From NCBI GenBank assembly GCA_943736015.1, contig OX031058.1, positions 5,728,001 to 5,792,000 of the forward strand: a stretch of 64,000 nucleotides of DNA. Reading direction: 5' to 3'. The notes under the pieces were generated by a model. That model did no database searches. It was not told where the DNA came from and saw only the letters and a list, made by a program, of their open reading frames with translations. This document shows, one piece after another, positions 1 through 11,134 of the stretch (position 1 is the first letter of the stretch; each line of letters opens with the position of its first letter). This stretch comes from Tridacna crocea. Lineage: Eukaryota > Mollusca > Bivalvia > Cardiida > Cardiidae. The translations under genes were made by a program, and so were the position numbers.

Positions 1-304
1 AACGCGAACTGTCCATGTCGGTAGGATAAATTAGTCGAAGTCTGCATAGTTCGGTAGATTAGCTGTTAATATTACTAATTCTGTAGAAATTAGAAATGAC
101 TCGGAGTTAGTCACATAAACGTTTGAACTACTACTCGTATATTAGTACGTGTATGTCGTTCTCTACGAAAAAGGGGGTTTTATCGCATTCTCCGATACAT
201 TTTCTTAAAGGCCCAGTAAAGGCCATAATATCAAAGGATGTGTCATTTAATTCTAAATCGTAACGTTTAAAGGTGGATATTTAGATTATTCACATCCCAC
301 CAAA

Positions 305-347
305 TATATATATATATATATATAAAGAATATATATATATATATAAT
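305..347. repeat. AT dinucleotide microsatellite
   Basis: Runs of AT repeats interrupted by a short AAGA segment, inside the left part of the family T element. Confidence 0.85.
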
Positions 348-580
348 ATATAACTGATTTATATGATAAAGAAAAATGCAAATCATCGATAATTAAGAAT
401 CATAAAATTACACAAAAGTTTTTTTGATGGTGTTCCCTTAAAAGGCTACTTAGCCTCTTTAGGTATTTTTAGATTTCGCGCCAGTTTTTTTTCACAGCAG
501 AATGAGAATGTCAAGTGACTGGCACGTGACTAATGCCGCTTAAATTCCATAACTCAACAAATATGCAATTATTTTCAATA

Positions 581-697
581 ATGTCTTCTTCGGATGATAT
601 GTTTGAAGCTTCGTCTGTGTATTTCCGATATGTAAAAGAGCGAGTTGCTCATGTAAAAATAGAAAGTGTTTCCCGTCGGTGTCGACCTCGGCCGTAG
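581..697 (+). CDS. 38-aa ORF inside family T, conserved in copy 3
   Basis: ATG to TAG, 38 codons, starting MSSSDDMFEASSVYF and ending in an arginine/cysteine-rich tail (SRRCRP). The same 38-codon frame is open in the family T copy at 36255-36371. It is broken by a one-base indel in the copy at 28.6 kb. The function is not recognised. It may be the first exon of a transposase or of a captured host gene kept in a non-autonomous derivative. It could also be chance survival in a young repeat. Confidence 0.3.
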   Translation: MSSSDDMFEASSVYFRYVKERVAHVKIESVSRRCRPRP

Positions 698-847
698 TAA
701 ATCTCTGATTTCTCTACTTGTTGGATGGTTTTCGACTACTGAGGTTTATTAATGAACATTAAAAGGCTTTGGGAGTATAAGAATGATTTTTTTTTTTTTG
801 TATTTTTGTAAAATTTTCGTCCCAAGATCTGAAGAGCCACCTTTAAA

Positions 848-1018
848 AGGATGAAAAATATTGTGGAGATGACAGTCTGTTATCGTGTGGTCTGGTCATA
901 ATTATATTAGTCGCTGGTAGAAAAAAAAAAGAATTTTAAAATCAGGCACAAAATAAACAAAAGACACAGCCACCTGGCAGGTTTTAAACTAGTTTAGAAA
1001 TAAATTTCTCTTTCAGCG
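848..1018. other. Unannotated stretch
   Basis: AT-rich sequence with no recognised gene or repeat between the family T element and the first MITE-A fragment. Confidence 0.5.
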
Positions 1019-1168
1019 ACTAACACTTTTAAAAAATGCACAAGGACAGATTGTCATTTTCAATTCTTTTGGTAAAACGTTGTGGGAAAAGGAGAAAATG
1101 CTGGTTACCAGCATTTTCTCCTTTTCCCACAATGTTTTCTAATACGTTCTTTACCAGGTTTGTTTAGA
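1019..1168 (+). mobile_element. MITE-A, damaged copy with intact hairpin core
   Basis: The core (about 1075-1141) is a long perfect hairpin: AACRTTGTGGGAAAAGG, then AGAAAATGCTGGTTACCAGC and the complementary arm. This core defines the commonest repeat of the window. Full copies are about 228 bp and begin TTAACYCWTTACCAMAC and end GTKTGGTAAWGRGTTAA. TTAA ends and a CYCTTT-type inverted repeat are typical of piggyBac-type non-autonomous elements (family knowledge; no transposase is present). The left third of this copy is missing or diverged. Confidence 0.75.
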
Positions 1169-1359
1169 AAATGATTAAAATGGCATAAAATACCAATTCA
1201 TGGCATGTGAATTCGGTTCTATAAACACAGTGCAACGAAAGTGTGGTAAAATCTGCGTTATCCTATAATAAAGTGGCGTCATTCTGTATAAAGTAATTAG
1301 GTTACTCAATGGAATACAGTCTGCATCCGCGTTTTTACTCAAAGCATTACACCGTTTTT

Positions 1360-1999
1360 GTGGTATTTGTCGAAGACAATACCACTATGAGCTCAATATT
1401 GAATTTTGATGGCCATGTATTGTTTCTTGTGCAAAACCGAAGAAAATAAACCCAATTAAAGTCAACTTTTCTTAGGCAAATGCTTTTTTTTCGGTAGCAC
1501 TAAAGATATGTAATTGGAAATGACATGATTAAAATACACTGAGTGGGGCCATCGATCATGGAAATACTTTTTTTTTAAATAGCTTCACTTACACATAGCC
1601 TTCCATTGGCGCAATGATAAATACCTTGTCTACCGATTGCTTGGTCCCGAGCTTTTTCGTTCCAAAATCAGTTCGTTTCATGGCGTGTTCATCCCATGAT
1701 TGTGCGCTACTCCATTTGATTGGGCATACATATTTATAGATCAAAATAATTGATTGTAGTGTTGAGAATTAAATGTTAATGTCCAAAGGAATTTCAAAAT
1801 CATAGTTTTTAGGTACAAACTTGATTTCATTCGATTATTCACATGGTTCTCTTCCTATCCATCACGCTTCGTACCGTTAAGGGACCAAAAAGGTAATCAT
1901 TTGTTTAGTTGGTTGACTTTCAAGCCAACATTTGTATAATATTTCTCTTTTTCTTTTAAAATATTAATTCCACACAACGGTTTCCTTGACAAATACCAC
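1360..1999 (+). mobile_element. Family H repeat, copy 1 (GTGGTATTTGTC termini)
   Basis: A 640-bp unit whose ends are inverted copies of GTGGTATTTGTC, with a second inverted copy (GACAATACCAC) forming a hairpin right at the left end. It matches 14359-15169 and 58209-58929 over its length. Similarity runs about 20 bp past the right terminal repeat (CAGCGTTCTCAACGCTTTG), so the true end may be there. It is not coding. The superfamily is undetermined. Confidence 0.65.
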
Positions 2000-2843
2000 T
2001 TCAGCGTTCTCAACGCTTTGATTTTTAAGAGTTGGTCATGTTAGATTCGAAATAGTCTTCCTTCGATCGCGGTTTGTCGTTCAATAAATTGGTGTAGAAA
2101 GTAGGACAAACTGTAAACCATGTTGTGAGTTATGACGCGCTATGAATAAATCACTCGGGCTATCGGAATATCTATTGTGCCTCATTTATAACTCATAACT
2201 GTGGTTTATTTAACGATAAACCACGGTGGAAAGAAAACAACAACAACAACGACCACAAAAACCAAATCATTAGCTTGGTAAAGTAATAATGATACAAATA
2301 GCATTCTTAAAGCATGAAAAAAACCTCGTATTTTGAATTTTTGTCTGACTCACAACATGAAAATTAACCAACACAACATTATTGTCTAGACAAAAAAAAC
2401 CTGAGAAATGAAAAGCATTTTATCGTAATCATGTAATCTATTTTTTGTTTACAAAGGTCAAACGTTTTGTACCTAAACCTTTGACATTTATTCATTACAA
2501 AAGGGGAAAAAAACATTACAAACAAAACGAATATAACATATAATTTAGTCATTATTGCCTGAGTCAAAGATTTTTGCGTTAGAGATTATCTTTATGAAGC
2601 ATGGATACGTGTATTTAACACAAGTTGGCCTCTTTACAACAGAAGCCAGGAGAGGTCAGCATCAATGTGTTTTTAAATAGTTTATTGGCTTTTAATTTCA
2701 CTACATTTGGAACCTGTGAACAAATAAGTAAAAAAAAAAGCTGCCGGGTAGTTCTTAACCTCATGCTTTACATGACGGTCATTCGACCTTCTTGCCGCAT
2801 TTCAAGTCACACAATCTTGCCCAGCGATATTCTTTCTCGTTTT
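2000..2843. other. Unannotated AT-rich stretch
   Basis: Nothing recognised apart from a short CAA/ACA-rich run near 2230-2262. Short open frames here have no coding signature. Confidence 0.5.
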
Positions 2844-3071
2844 TTAACTCATTACCAAACGACAAAAAATTAGGTTTGTCCAAATCAAAAGCATTTGCAG
2901 ACGAAAAAATAAAGTGACTGAAAATTTGAAATTTGTTTCGTGAAGGGTAGAAAACATTGTGGGAAAAGGTGAAAATGCTGGTTACCAGCATTTTCTCCTT
3001 TTCCCACAATATTTTCTAAAGGCTTCTTTCTCAGGGTCGTCAAAAGTAGGGATTGTATGGTAATAGGTTAA
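2844..3071 (+). mobile_element. MITE-A, complete copy (228 bp)
   Basis: TTAA at both ends. The left arm is TTAACTCATTACCAAACG and the right end TATGGTAATAGGTTAA. It contains the GCATTTGCAGACG segment and an almost perfect central hairpin with one A-to-T change in the left arm. Confidence 0.85.
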
Positions 3072-3784
3072 TAGAAGTTCTTCTTATCTTTTGTTTTGCT
3101 TAGATTTATTTGCTAAATGAAATATTGCACTTTTTACAGGTCATTTGGAGCCATGACATATTTTCTGAAATTCGTCATATAAGAATAAAACACTTCTATC
3201 TCCTGTTTTTTTTTTTTGCTTTATTTACAAAACCATGACGGTATAGACTGTTTTTACGAACAATTTCGTAAGAAAACTGTATTTAGACAGCAAATTCCGT
3301 GGCAGTCTGCCTTTTAAACTCTCTACGGTTGGAGTGGTCTGATGATCTCTCCAATGAACCAAGGTTCTATACATTAGTTGTAGCGAAAGGAAGGTTGTTT
3401 ACGAGCAATTTCTCCTTCTGTAACAATGTTTTTAAAAGCGAAAGGGTACTTTGACTTAGATTAAGACTAATAAGATTTCACTTTTTTCTCTAAATTCTTA
3501 CCCCTATGTTGCTGCGCGCGATTCACTGACCTTTTTTGCGGGCAATGTATATCAAGAAAAAACCAACATTGTCCGCTAAGGAGATACTATTTTCCTTGCC
3601 ATAATTTAGAAATCGCAATATTTGGGTTTCTTATTTATCAGAATGATATCTAAAACAGGTATTTTTCCCTCTGTGAAAGGAGATTGTATGTTGCATATTT
3701 TGAGCATATTTATGCAGTAATATTTAAACAGATACTATTTTCGAAGCCTGAGTTCAGTCTACTACCCGCTATAGAATACCTAGG
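3072..3784. other. Mostly unannotated; half hairpin of MITE-A' near 3395-3432
   Basis: Holds one right-half fragment of the A' core (ACGAGCAATTTCTCC followed by ACAATGTTTTT). Otherwise AT-rich sequence without a recognised feature. Confidence 0.45.
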
Positions 3785-3873
3785 CTGAAAAATCCAGCGC
3801 TTCGACTGAGGATCGAACCCGGGCTCTTCAGGTTTCAAATCCTCGGACCCTGAGCACTGAGCAACACGGGGTT
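3785..3873 (-). repeat. tRNA-derived SINE head, degraded
   Basis: On the minus strand it reads a B-box-like GGGTTCGATCC preceded at tRNA spacing by an A-box-like TTGCTCAGTGCTCAGG. Acceptor pairing is poor and the anticodon arm is not canonical, so I do not call a tRNA gene. Confidence 0.45.
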
Positions 3874-4235
3874 TCAAAACTAGCACAGGTTCATTACAAA
3901 TGAAAAAAAAAGCAAAAAGTATTGTGATAGTTCAGATGGTTTTATTTTTTCCATGGCGACTTTCTTGTCTTGTAAACACGCATAAAAATCACACATATAC
4001 AAAACAACAATCACAAGTATGGAGTCATTTATCTTGGGGAGGGGGGGATAAGGGGGGAAAAAAAGAAAAATGACTAAGAGTCGAAACACGTCCATAAATT
4101 AAAGGGGGTGAGAGAAAAAATAAATGGCCAGCAATTTATTTTGTGAAAGGAAAATTACACGTTTTAGGTGAATGTTTTACATGTTTTCATATAGAATTGT
4201 CGCTCAATTGCCTACCTGTCTCTTCAAACGGAAAC

Positions 4236-4612
4236 TTTTAACACTTTACTTAATGACAGACTTTTAGACTGGTCCAAATTTGAAGCATTTGCAGACGACA
4301 AATTAAACCTGGTCCAAATAAGAAAAAAAGTTCCTTGATATGGTAGAAAACGTTGTGGGACAAGGAGGAAATGGGACAAGGAGGAAACGCAGGCAACCTC
4401 TTTTTCCTACAATGTTTTTAAAAGTATCCTTCTCAGAGTTGGGATTGTTTCGCAAATGGTTTGGCAGACGACAATATTTTAGACTAGTTCAAATTCAAAA
4501 TATTTGCAGACCACAAATAAAGTGATCCTTAATGATAATTATTACGATTCATAAGAAAGGGTAGAAAAATTGTTGGAACAGGGAGAATATGCTGGCTTTG
4601 TTAAGCCTGATC
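4236..4612 (+). mobile_element. Two diverged MITE-A copies in tandem
   Basis: The first copy (about 4236-4470) keeps the AGACTGGTCCAAATTTGAAGC and GCAGACGACAAA segments but has a rearranged core with a duplicated GGACAAGGAGGAAA. The second (about 4470-4612) stops at the hairpin centre (ATGCTGGC), where unrelated sequence takes over. Confidence 0.55.
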
Positions 4613-5397
4613 TTCATCTACATTGTCCACAAAAGGTCAGTGAGTCGAACTGTTAATACAGGTTATTTTTTGGTAGTTTTAAAATGAAACAGTTTTTATT
4701 GTGCGTTAACTTAACTTAACTACCAGATGAAATTCTACCATATTAAAGACAGTATTCGATCAAAATTTTAGAACCAACGAGAAGTAATCTTTTATGAAAC
4801 GAATGACAGATTCTGTGTCAAAAAAATATATTTGTGCTAAATGCTTAAAATTTTTGCTTGTGTTGTTTGCTTCCACCTTGTCTTAAAACAACACCAGAGA
4901 CCAAAGATTTTAAATTCTAGTTAACTCTTAACACGAAATAACGATAGTCTGATCTTAGGCTCTGGCTCACTACAAAACTGGTCTTAATCTACATGTGTAC
5001 TGTCCGAGAAAGCAACTCAAATAATCTGGACACACTCAGCGCAACAAGAACGTTTCATGATGATTAATTCTGTATGAGATCAAAAGATTTTTTTAATAAA
5101 CTGCCCAAACTGCATGCCTATTCGATATCCGTGCATCTCAGCCCATCCGGCGACTTGCAAGCGATGGCACAAAATTGACATCCCTCCCCCTCCAGGCCCT
5201 TTCTGCAATGAAGAATGCACGACAGCGAGCCTCGATCGCGCCACAAACGGTCGTTAGATGTCAGGTGTCAAAGTTGACAGCTTCTGTACGCTTAACCAAA
5301 CGCAAATGTTCTATATTTTTCCATCGTAAGACCATTAAATTTTTGTAAATTACAGATAAAATTGGCTCTGATCGTGGAATTAGTCTTGTAGAGGACA
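4613..5397. other. Unannotated stretch with MITE-B half fragments
   Basis: Half arms of the B hairpin occur near 4605-4640 (CTGATCTTCATCTACATTGTCC) and 4978-5012. Otherwise nothing recognised; 5100-5290 is slightly richer in C and G. Confidence 0.4.
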
Positions 5398-5470
5398 GAA
5401 AACATTGTGAGAAAAGGAGAAAATGCTGGTAACCAGCATTTTCTCCTTTTCTTACAATGTTTTCGATATC
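5398..5470 (+). mobile_element. MITE-A hairpin core
   Basis: Near-perfect hairpin with the GGTAACC centre. The outer parts of the element are not recognisable. Confidence 0.7.
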
Positions 5471-5634
5471 AATTATTCGTCAAGGTCGTAAAAATTAGAT
5501 ATTGTTAGATTTAAGTGTCAACCCTTTCCATTGCTATTTACAAGTACTTGCCTATGTAATAAACATTGACAGTTACTAAAAAAAACCCTCAAGTATTTCA
5601 TTTTCAAGGCGACCTTACCTAGATATCTCCCCAA

Positions 5635-5745
5635 ATTCCGGACAATGTCGATTAAGATCAGACTGCACCTTTTGTGCAGTCTGATCTTGGATCTTTACTG
5701 TCCATAAAAGCACATTTTGTTGCTCTCGGCGTACGAAAGGGTTAA
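5635..5745 (+). mobile_element. MITE-B core and right end
   Basis: Hairpin GATCAGACTGCAC...GTGCAGTCTGATC flanked by inverted GGACARTGTNGAT, ending in AGGGTTAA at 5745. Complete B copies are about 212 bp, begin TTAACCCTTATCCTGC-like and end in TTAA, again piggyBac-type termini. Confidence 0.65.
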
Positions 5746-5837
5746 AATCTCGACGTTTGGACGATCCACTTAAATGGTCAGTGTCACAATATTTTTTTTT
5801 TTTGTTCGGCTGTTCCACTGACCTGACATACAGATAT

Positions 5838-6075
5838 TAGTCATTCTCTATGAAAAGGAGGTTAAGTGTATCTGTAAAAAGTTTCCACCCATGTCAGCCT
5901 GCGATTCTTTTTTTTTTGGGGGGGGGGACTGTCAAGTGACCATTCAACCTCATGACTCAGCGGAATGTTCGACAAAATGGCCTTTAAGAAATCATAAACA
6001 TGTGAACGCTTACTGCGTAAAATGCATCAGGGATTTTTATTGAACCCCCTTTTTGCCAGAGCATGGTTGATATTT
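5838..6075 (+). mobile_element. Family E element, copy 1 (diverged)
   Basis: Shares with other E copies the AAAAGGAGGTTAAGTG start, the ATGTCAGCCTGCG half hairpin, TTCGACAAAATG, and the right end TGAACCCCCTTTTTGCCAGAG. A poly-T/poly-G run replaces part of the hairpin. Confidence 0.5.
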
Positions 6076-6442
6076 TTGTACTTTTTTATCCATGTTGGAC
6101 GCATGTTTTCTTTTTAGCCGAACAGACTTTTGAAAACATTGTGATGTATACTGGAGTTTCTTAATAAGGTTAAAGACTTTCTATAGCTGTAAAGCTGTTT
6201 CAAATAAAATCTTCAGAGGAAATGCAACCGATGAAAAGAAGTGTCCCTGTGCAAGACTTATCAGCGAGGTGTACATGAAACCCAGAGAACGCGTGTAGGA
6301 GTTAGTTGTTGCCGTGAATTGATCGAAATAATACTGAAAGCGATGTGAAATATCAGTTAGTCTGTCGGACGGCAGTCGGTGGGTTGATGGGATGGTCGGC
6401 GAACGGGCATTACAAACAACAGAGACAGAGATGTAGACAGAG
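6076..6442. other. Unannotated stretch
   Basis: Nothing recognised. Confidence 0.4.
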
Positions 6443-6483
6443 ATGCAGACAGACAGATTTTTAGTCAGCCAGTCACCTTGGCA

Positions 6484-6600
6484 ATCAATAAATCGATCGA
6501 CCGACCGACCGACTGATCGATCGATCGATCGATCGAAAAATCAATCAATTAAGCAACCAACCAACCAATCAATCCAGCAACCAATCAATCAGTATCATGT
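6484..6600. repeat. Tetranucleotide microsatellites
   Basis: Successive CGAC, ATCG and AATC/AACC repeats. Confidence 0.9.
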
Positions 6601-6915
6601 ATGGAGCAATATCAGTTCATGTTATGAAAATGGTACAGCTTTTATTATGTGTATATGTACGTTTCTGTAAAAAAAGCGGACAGGAATTTAAGAACACGGG
6701 CCACGTTCCCCCACAGTAGACTTTCAATTTCTCAATTTTGTTTACTCGAGAAATCAGTCAGGAAAGACGTTTAACATCATTATAATTCAACCGAAAAAGA
6801 CGATGATTTCGACCACTTTGGTCCGTACAGAGAATGCTTTGAACTTTTGGAAATGCAGTCATTTTTCACTGGTGACATTGCCCCGTTCACAAACTATGTT
6901 CAATGACTCAAAATG

Positions 6916-7125
6916 TTAACCCTTAACATGCCGAGAAAAGATGTTGACGATTACATTTTTTTTTTTCTAAATGATCGGGCATCGGGCAGGGCTTACATGA
7001 CCTGAAATACCAATAAAGCAGCGGAGGGTGCTGTACAAGATCAGACTGCACGTTTGTGCAGGCTGATCTTGTTGAACACTCTCCGTAAAGGCAACCATGG
7101 TGGCGAACGGCAGGGTAAGTGTTAA
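6916..7125 (+). mobile_element. MITE-B', complete copy (210 bp)
   Basis: TTAACCCTTAACATGCCG on the left and CGGCAGGGTAAGTGTTAA on the right are inverted repeats. The core is a variant hairpin, GCGGAGGGTG...AGATCAGACTGCACG...CTCTCCGT. The same variant is at 46395-46546. Confidence 0.75.
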
Positions 7126-7150
7126 TGGGAAATTAATAATGAATTGGTCT

Positions 7151-7287
7151 TTAACCCCCGCCAATCAAACGACAGAGTTTTAGACTTGTCCAAAGTCTGC
7201 AGATGAGAAACAAGATATGAATCAAATGGTATTTCTCTTTGGAAGGATAGAAAACATTGTAAGGAAAGGAGAAAATGCTGGTAACCA
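7151..7287 (+). mobile_element. MITE-A, left half only
   Basis: Starts with TTAACCCCCGCCAATC and proceeds normally to the hairpin, then stops just past its centre (GCTGGTAACCAG). A GA-rich microsatellite begins there and the right half is absent. Confidence 0.75.
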
Positions 7288-7535
7288 GAGAGAATGGGGT
7301 GAAGTGACAGAGAAAGTCAGAGAAGGAGATGGAGACAGAAAGGGAGGTTGAGAGGGAGGGAGGAAGGGAGAGAGATAGAGAGACACAGAGAGAGACAGAG
7401 ACACTAAGACAGAAGACAGAGAGAAAGACAGACGTACAGAGAGAGTGAGGGGGAGGGAGAGTGAGAGGTAGAGAGACAGACATAAACAGTGAGAGAAACA
7501 GGGAGAGTCAGAAAGACAGAAAAGACAGACAGACG
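7288..7535. repeat. GA/CAGA-rich microsatellite
   Basis: Purine-rich array of GAGA, CAGA and GGGA units. It keeps several frames open by composition, and those frames are not genes. Confidence 0.9.
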
Positions 7536-7766
7536 CACATACAGGGATGTGGTAGCTTTATTTAAATGTACAATAGAAATGTTACAATGTTAATGTGCTA
7601 CAGTACAACGGTTCATATTTTGACTGACAGAGCCCGAGGCGAGTCAACACCATTGTTCGTCAGGTCGGGATGAGTCATGCCTGTAAAATGTCGTTACAAA
7701 CTTTACCCCACCCTTTACACTGTTTGGGCCCTGTTAGGGTCATAGGAAAAAAGAAATTGGCTTATG

Positions 7767-7834
7767 CGGACGGTATACATCGAAGATCAGACTGCACAGA
7801 ACGTGCAGTCTGATCTTGGATGTATACCGTCCGG
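7767..7834 (+). mobile_element. MITE-B hairpin core
   Basis: GGACGGTATACATC and its complement flank GATCAGACTGCACAGAAC/GTGCAGTCTGATC. The outer inverted arm differs from the usual GGACAGTGTAGATC but is still fully paired, so both arms changed together. Confidence 0.7.
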
Positions 7835-7929
7835 TTCTTGAGTGAAGTCAGCCAGGTAAAAATCTTTCCCAGTTTCACTGGCTTCTACTTACAGCCTTCG
7901 GAAGAGGTGGGGGTTGATATATTTAGCCC

Positions 7930-8160
7930 TTAACCCTTTACCACGCGACAAGATTTTAGACCTGTCCGAATTGAAAGCATTTGCTGATGACAGTTTTAAA
8001 TGTGGCTCATATGAAATGATTTTTCTTTGAAAGGGAAGAAAACATTTGTGGGAAAAGGAGAAAATGCTGGTAACCAGCATTTTCTCCTTTTTCCACAATG
8101 TTTTCCAAAGCCTTCTCTTTCAGGGATGTTGAAAGTCGTCATTGTGTGGTAATGGGTTGA
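7930..8160 (+). mobile_element. MITE-A, complete copy
   Basis: Left end TTAACCCTTTACCACGCGAC. The right end has decayed to GGTAATGGGTTGA. The hairpin is intact except for one inserted T. Confidence 0.85.
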
Positions 8161-8221
8161 AGAGTTAACTTATTTCAAGAAGACAAAAGTGTCGACTAGA
8201 CTAAATTCAAAGCATTTGTTA

Positions 8222-9275
8222 AACACAAAACCGATGTTCAAAATACTCTGCGAAAAGGAGGCTTAATGCATCTACGAAAAGTATCGATTCAGATCAGCCT
8301 GCGCATTCCTCGCAGGTTGACCTGAACAGAAACTTTTCGCTTTTCGTCAACTTTTGTGTGTTTCCATGCAATGGCCAGAATTTCTCATGATTTAGTCGGT
8401 TGCGCATTCCGCAGCCTACGTAGGCAGACCTTAACAGAAACTTGGTTGCTGGATCCATAAGTAGGTGATGAATTGCTCGCTGGATCCATAAGTAGGTGAT
8501 GAGTTGCTCGCTGGATCCATAAGGAGGTGATGAATTGCTCGCTGGATCCATAAGGAGGTGATGAATTGTTTACTGGTTCCATAAGTATGTGATGAATTGC
8601 TCGCTGGATCCATAAGTAGGTGATGAATTGTTTACTGGTTCCATAAGTAGGTGATGAATTGTTTACTGGATCCATACGTAGTTGATGAATTGCTCGCTGG
8701 ATCCATAAGGTGATGAATTGCTCGCTAGATCCATAAGTAGGTGATGAATTGTTTACTGAATCCATCAGTAGGTGATGAATTACTCCCTGGATCCATAAGT
8801 AGTTGATGAATGGCATGCTGGATCCATAAGTAAGTGACAAACTGCTTGCAGGATCCATAAGTAAGGGACAAACTGCTTGCAGGATCCATAAGTAGGTGAC
8901 AAACTGCTTGCAAGATCCATAAGTAAGTGACAAACTGCTTGCGGGATCCATAAGTAGGTGACAAACTGCTTGCAGGATCCATAATCAGGTGGGGAACTGC
9001 GTGCGGGATCCATAAGTAAGTGACGAATTGCTTGCGGGATCTATAAGTAGGTGACAAACTGCTCGCTGGATCTATAAGTAGGTGACGAATTGCTTGGGGG
9101 GTCCATAAGTAGGTGACAAATTGCTTGCAGGATCCATAAGGAGGTGAATTGCTTGCAGGGTCAATAAGGAGGTGATGAATTGCTTGCTAGGTCCATAAGT
9201 AGGTGATGAATTGCTTTTTATAATTTAAGCCCCCTTTTGCCAAAGGATGGCTCATAATTATCATTTGTCTTCGGC
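8222..9275 (+). mobile_element. Family E element expanded by an internal minisatellite
   Basis: The left part (8245-8450) has GGAGGCTTAATGCATC, GAAAAGTATCGATTCAG and the GATCAGCCTGCGCATTCC hairpin of family E. The right end (9225-9265) has TTTAAGCCCCCTTTTGCC and GATGGCTCAT. Between them lies a 31-bp tandem array whose unit resembles the family's own internal segment GGATCCATAATTATATGATG. Confidence 0.6.
8440..9215. repeat. 31-bp minisatellite, about 25 units
   Basis: Unit GGATCCATAAGTAGGTGATG followed by AATTGCTCGCT. Unit starts at 8451, 8482 and 8513 give an exact 31-bp period. The left units read TGATGAATTGCTCG and the right units TGACAAACTGCTTGC, so there are two sub-blocks. Because 31 is not a multiple of three and the minus strand lacks stops, all three minus frames show the same peptide repeat. 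This is an artefact, not a gene. Confidence 0.95.
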
Positions 9276-9459
9276 AGAATAAAAAATGAGAAAATGCCTG
9301 ATACCTGCATCGTTTTCCCTAAGCTTTCTTCTTCAGGATCACTATAAATGGTTGATGTGGTTGATTTATTAACTCTCAGTTTTTCGAATATTTGAATTTC
9401 TGATTTTAAGGCCTAATTCGTAGTACTATTTTTAAACTCTTTAGAACACAACCCTGTGT

Positions 9460-9687
9460 TTAACTCATTACCAAACGACAAAATTTTAGGTTTGTACAAA
9501 TCGAAATCATTTGCAGACGACAAAATAAAAGTAATTGAAAATTTGAAATTTGTTTTGTGATGGGTAAAAACATTGTGGGGAGAGGAGAAAATGCTGGCCA
9601 CCAACATTTTCTCCTTTTCCCACAATGTTTTCTCAAGGCTTCTTTCTCAGGGTTATCAAAAGTAGGGATTGTGTGGTAATGGGTTAA
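9460..9687 (+). mobile_element. MITE-A, complete copy (228 bp)
   Basis: TTAACTCATTACCAAACGAC to GTGGTAATGGGTTAA. The hairpin has a few mismatches (GGCCACCAAC at the centre). Confidence 0.85.
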
Positions 9688-9721
9688 TAAAACATTTAGT
9701 AACGAGAGTTCTGACAACATG

Positions 9722-9850
9722 GTAGTGAGTGAGTGAGTGAGTGACTGAGTGAGTGACTGAGTGAATGAATGAGTGAGTGAGTGAGTGAGGGAGTGACGGT
9801 GCGAGTGACGGTGGGAGTGAGCGATCAAGCGAGTCAGTCAGTCGGTCAGT
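9722..9850. repeat. GAGT tetranucleotide microsatellite
   Basis: Repeats of GAGT with GACT, GAAT and CGGT variants, directly after a MITE-A copy. Confidence 0.9.
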
Positions 9851-10628
9851 CAGAGTTTTACGCAGCTTTCAACATCAATTCCGTCATAGATCACAGCGAC
9901 AGCTCATCTTGTGCTATAATATCTTGGTTAGAATTAGACTCTGGCTTTTAAGGCAGAAGGCCCGTAATAGAAAACAGCTATATTGACTATAATATAATCC
10001 AACAAAATTTGCTATGATTAAAAATGAGATTGTACTACTTTAATCGAGCCACTTTTTCCTTTCTTTACCTTCTTAGAATTATCATTTATAAATCCAAAAC
10101 CATTATATTCTCATTACAAAGGGAGATAATCATTACCTCCCTTTTGTGAAAATTAACACATGAATCATCAAATAACTTCAAGATAGACATCAAAGGAACT
10201 TCTGATCGCTTAAAAACGTGCAAAAGTATTACATCAATAAAAATCCGTATGTTTGAACAATCAAATTTTTTTATTCCATCCTGCACTAGGAGTGTTAGGG
10301 GCTACTACCTTAAGTTTCTTGTCCATAAAAACTCCCACGAGAAACCCAATGATTCAATGAGAACGGATGCTGAGGTCTCAAGGTTCCGGACGCTGCACTT
10401 TATCACTAAGCCACGTTAGACCCCGTATGAATTTGACTGGACAGAATGATGTTCACTCATGACTCTAATCTAAAACTAAGTGAACCTAAACTTTGACAGA
10501 GTTCACATTAAACTGTGTATGATATTTTATCCAAAGGTTTAAAGGTTAATACTCGAGTCAGTATGCAGTAGCAAGGCCCTTATCGCCGTTACGCATAACA
10601 ATAATTGAATGATTAAAAGACATATAGC
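9851..10628. other. Unannotated stretch with a SINE-like relic
   Basis: Near 10375-10437, on the minus strand, there is a weak tRNA-like pattern (TAACGTGGCTTAGTGATAAAG, then GGAACCTTG). Nothing else recognised. Confidence 0.35.
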
Positions 10629-10883
10629 TTGCTACACGCGAAAAGAGGCATTTGGAAATTTGCGTAAAGTGTCGTCTCGGATCAGCCTGCGCAGTCCGCG
10701 CAGGCTAATCCGAGACGGCACTTTACGACTACATTACATTTCATGCTAGAGAAGACTTGCACAAAACATAAAATTGCTTAAAAACGGAAAGCGTCGTTTC
10801 GGATTAGGCTGCGCGGACTGCGCAGGCTGATCCGAGACGACACTATACGCAAATGTTTGAGTGCAACTTTTCGCCTGTTGCAG
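10629..10883 (+). mobile_element. MITE-C, complete double-hairpin copy
   Basis: Two adjacent hairpins built on GGATCAGCCTGCGCAGTCC and its complement, joined by a spacer containing TTGTGCTANAGNANACTTGC. The outer ends (CACGCGAAAAGAGGCATTTG; CAACTTTTCGCCTGTTG) are inverted. About 255 bp. The same layout occurs at 27204, 34516 and 48646. Confidence 0.8.
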
Positions 10884-10905
10884 ATTATATATAGTGATCC
10901 ACTTT

Positions 10906-11134
10906 TTGAACTCTTTATCAATAGACAAAATAATGCACTTGAACAAATTAAAAGCATTCGCAGACGGTGTATAGAATGAAGATAAAAATTAATGTATTTT
11001 CTTGTGTTAGACTAAAACATTGTGAGAAAAGGAGAAAATGCTGACCACAAGCATTTTCTTCTTTTCCCACAATGTTTTCAAAAGGTTTCTTGGCCGGGAT
11101 CGTTTGAACATGGGACCGTTTGGTATAGGATTAA
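10906..11134 (+). mobile_element. MITE-A, complete diverged copy
   Basis: Ends TTGAACTCTTTATC and GGTATAGGATTAA. The core is GAGAAAATGCTGACCACAAGC. Confidence 0.75.

Larger units (their letters stand above)
266..847 (+). mobile_element. Family T element, copy 1 (TTTAAAGGTGG ends)
   Basis: The ends are inverted copies of TTTAAAGGTGG, and the interior matches two other copies in the window (28144-28920 and 36109-36654, both in the opposite orientation). It contains the line TTAAAAGGCTAC/TAGCCT near its left part, an AT-rich left end, and a short ORF at 581-697. The class is not recognised and no clear target duplication is visible. It looks like a non-autonomous TIR element. Confidence 0.6.

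Noticed and set aside
7151..7483. Ser/Leu-rich minus frame of 110 codons
   Set aside because: Antisense of a GA/CAGA microsatellite.
8294..9057. Several overlapping minus-strand frames of 60-188 codons with a repeating peptide
   Set aside because: They are translations of a 31-bp tandem array in all three frames. No independent coding signal.
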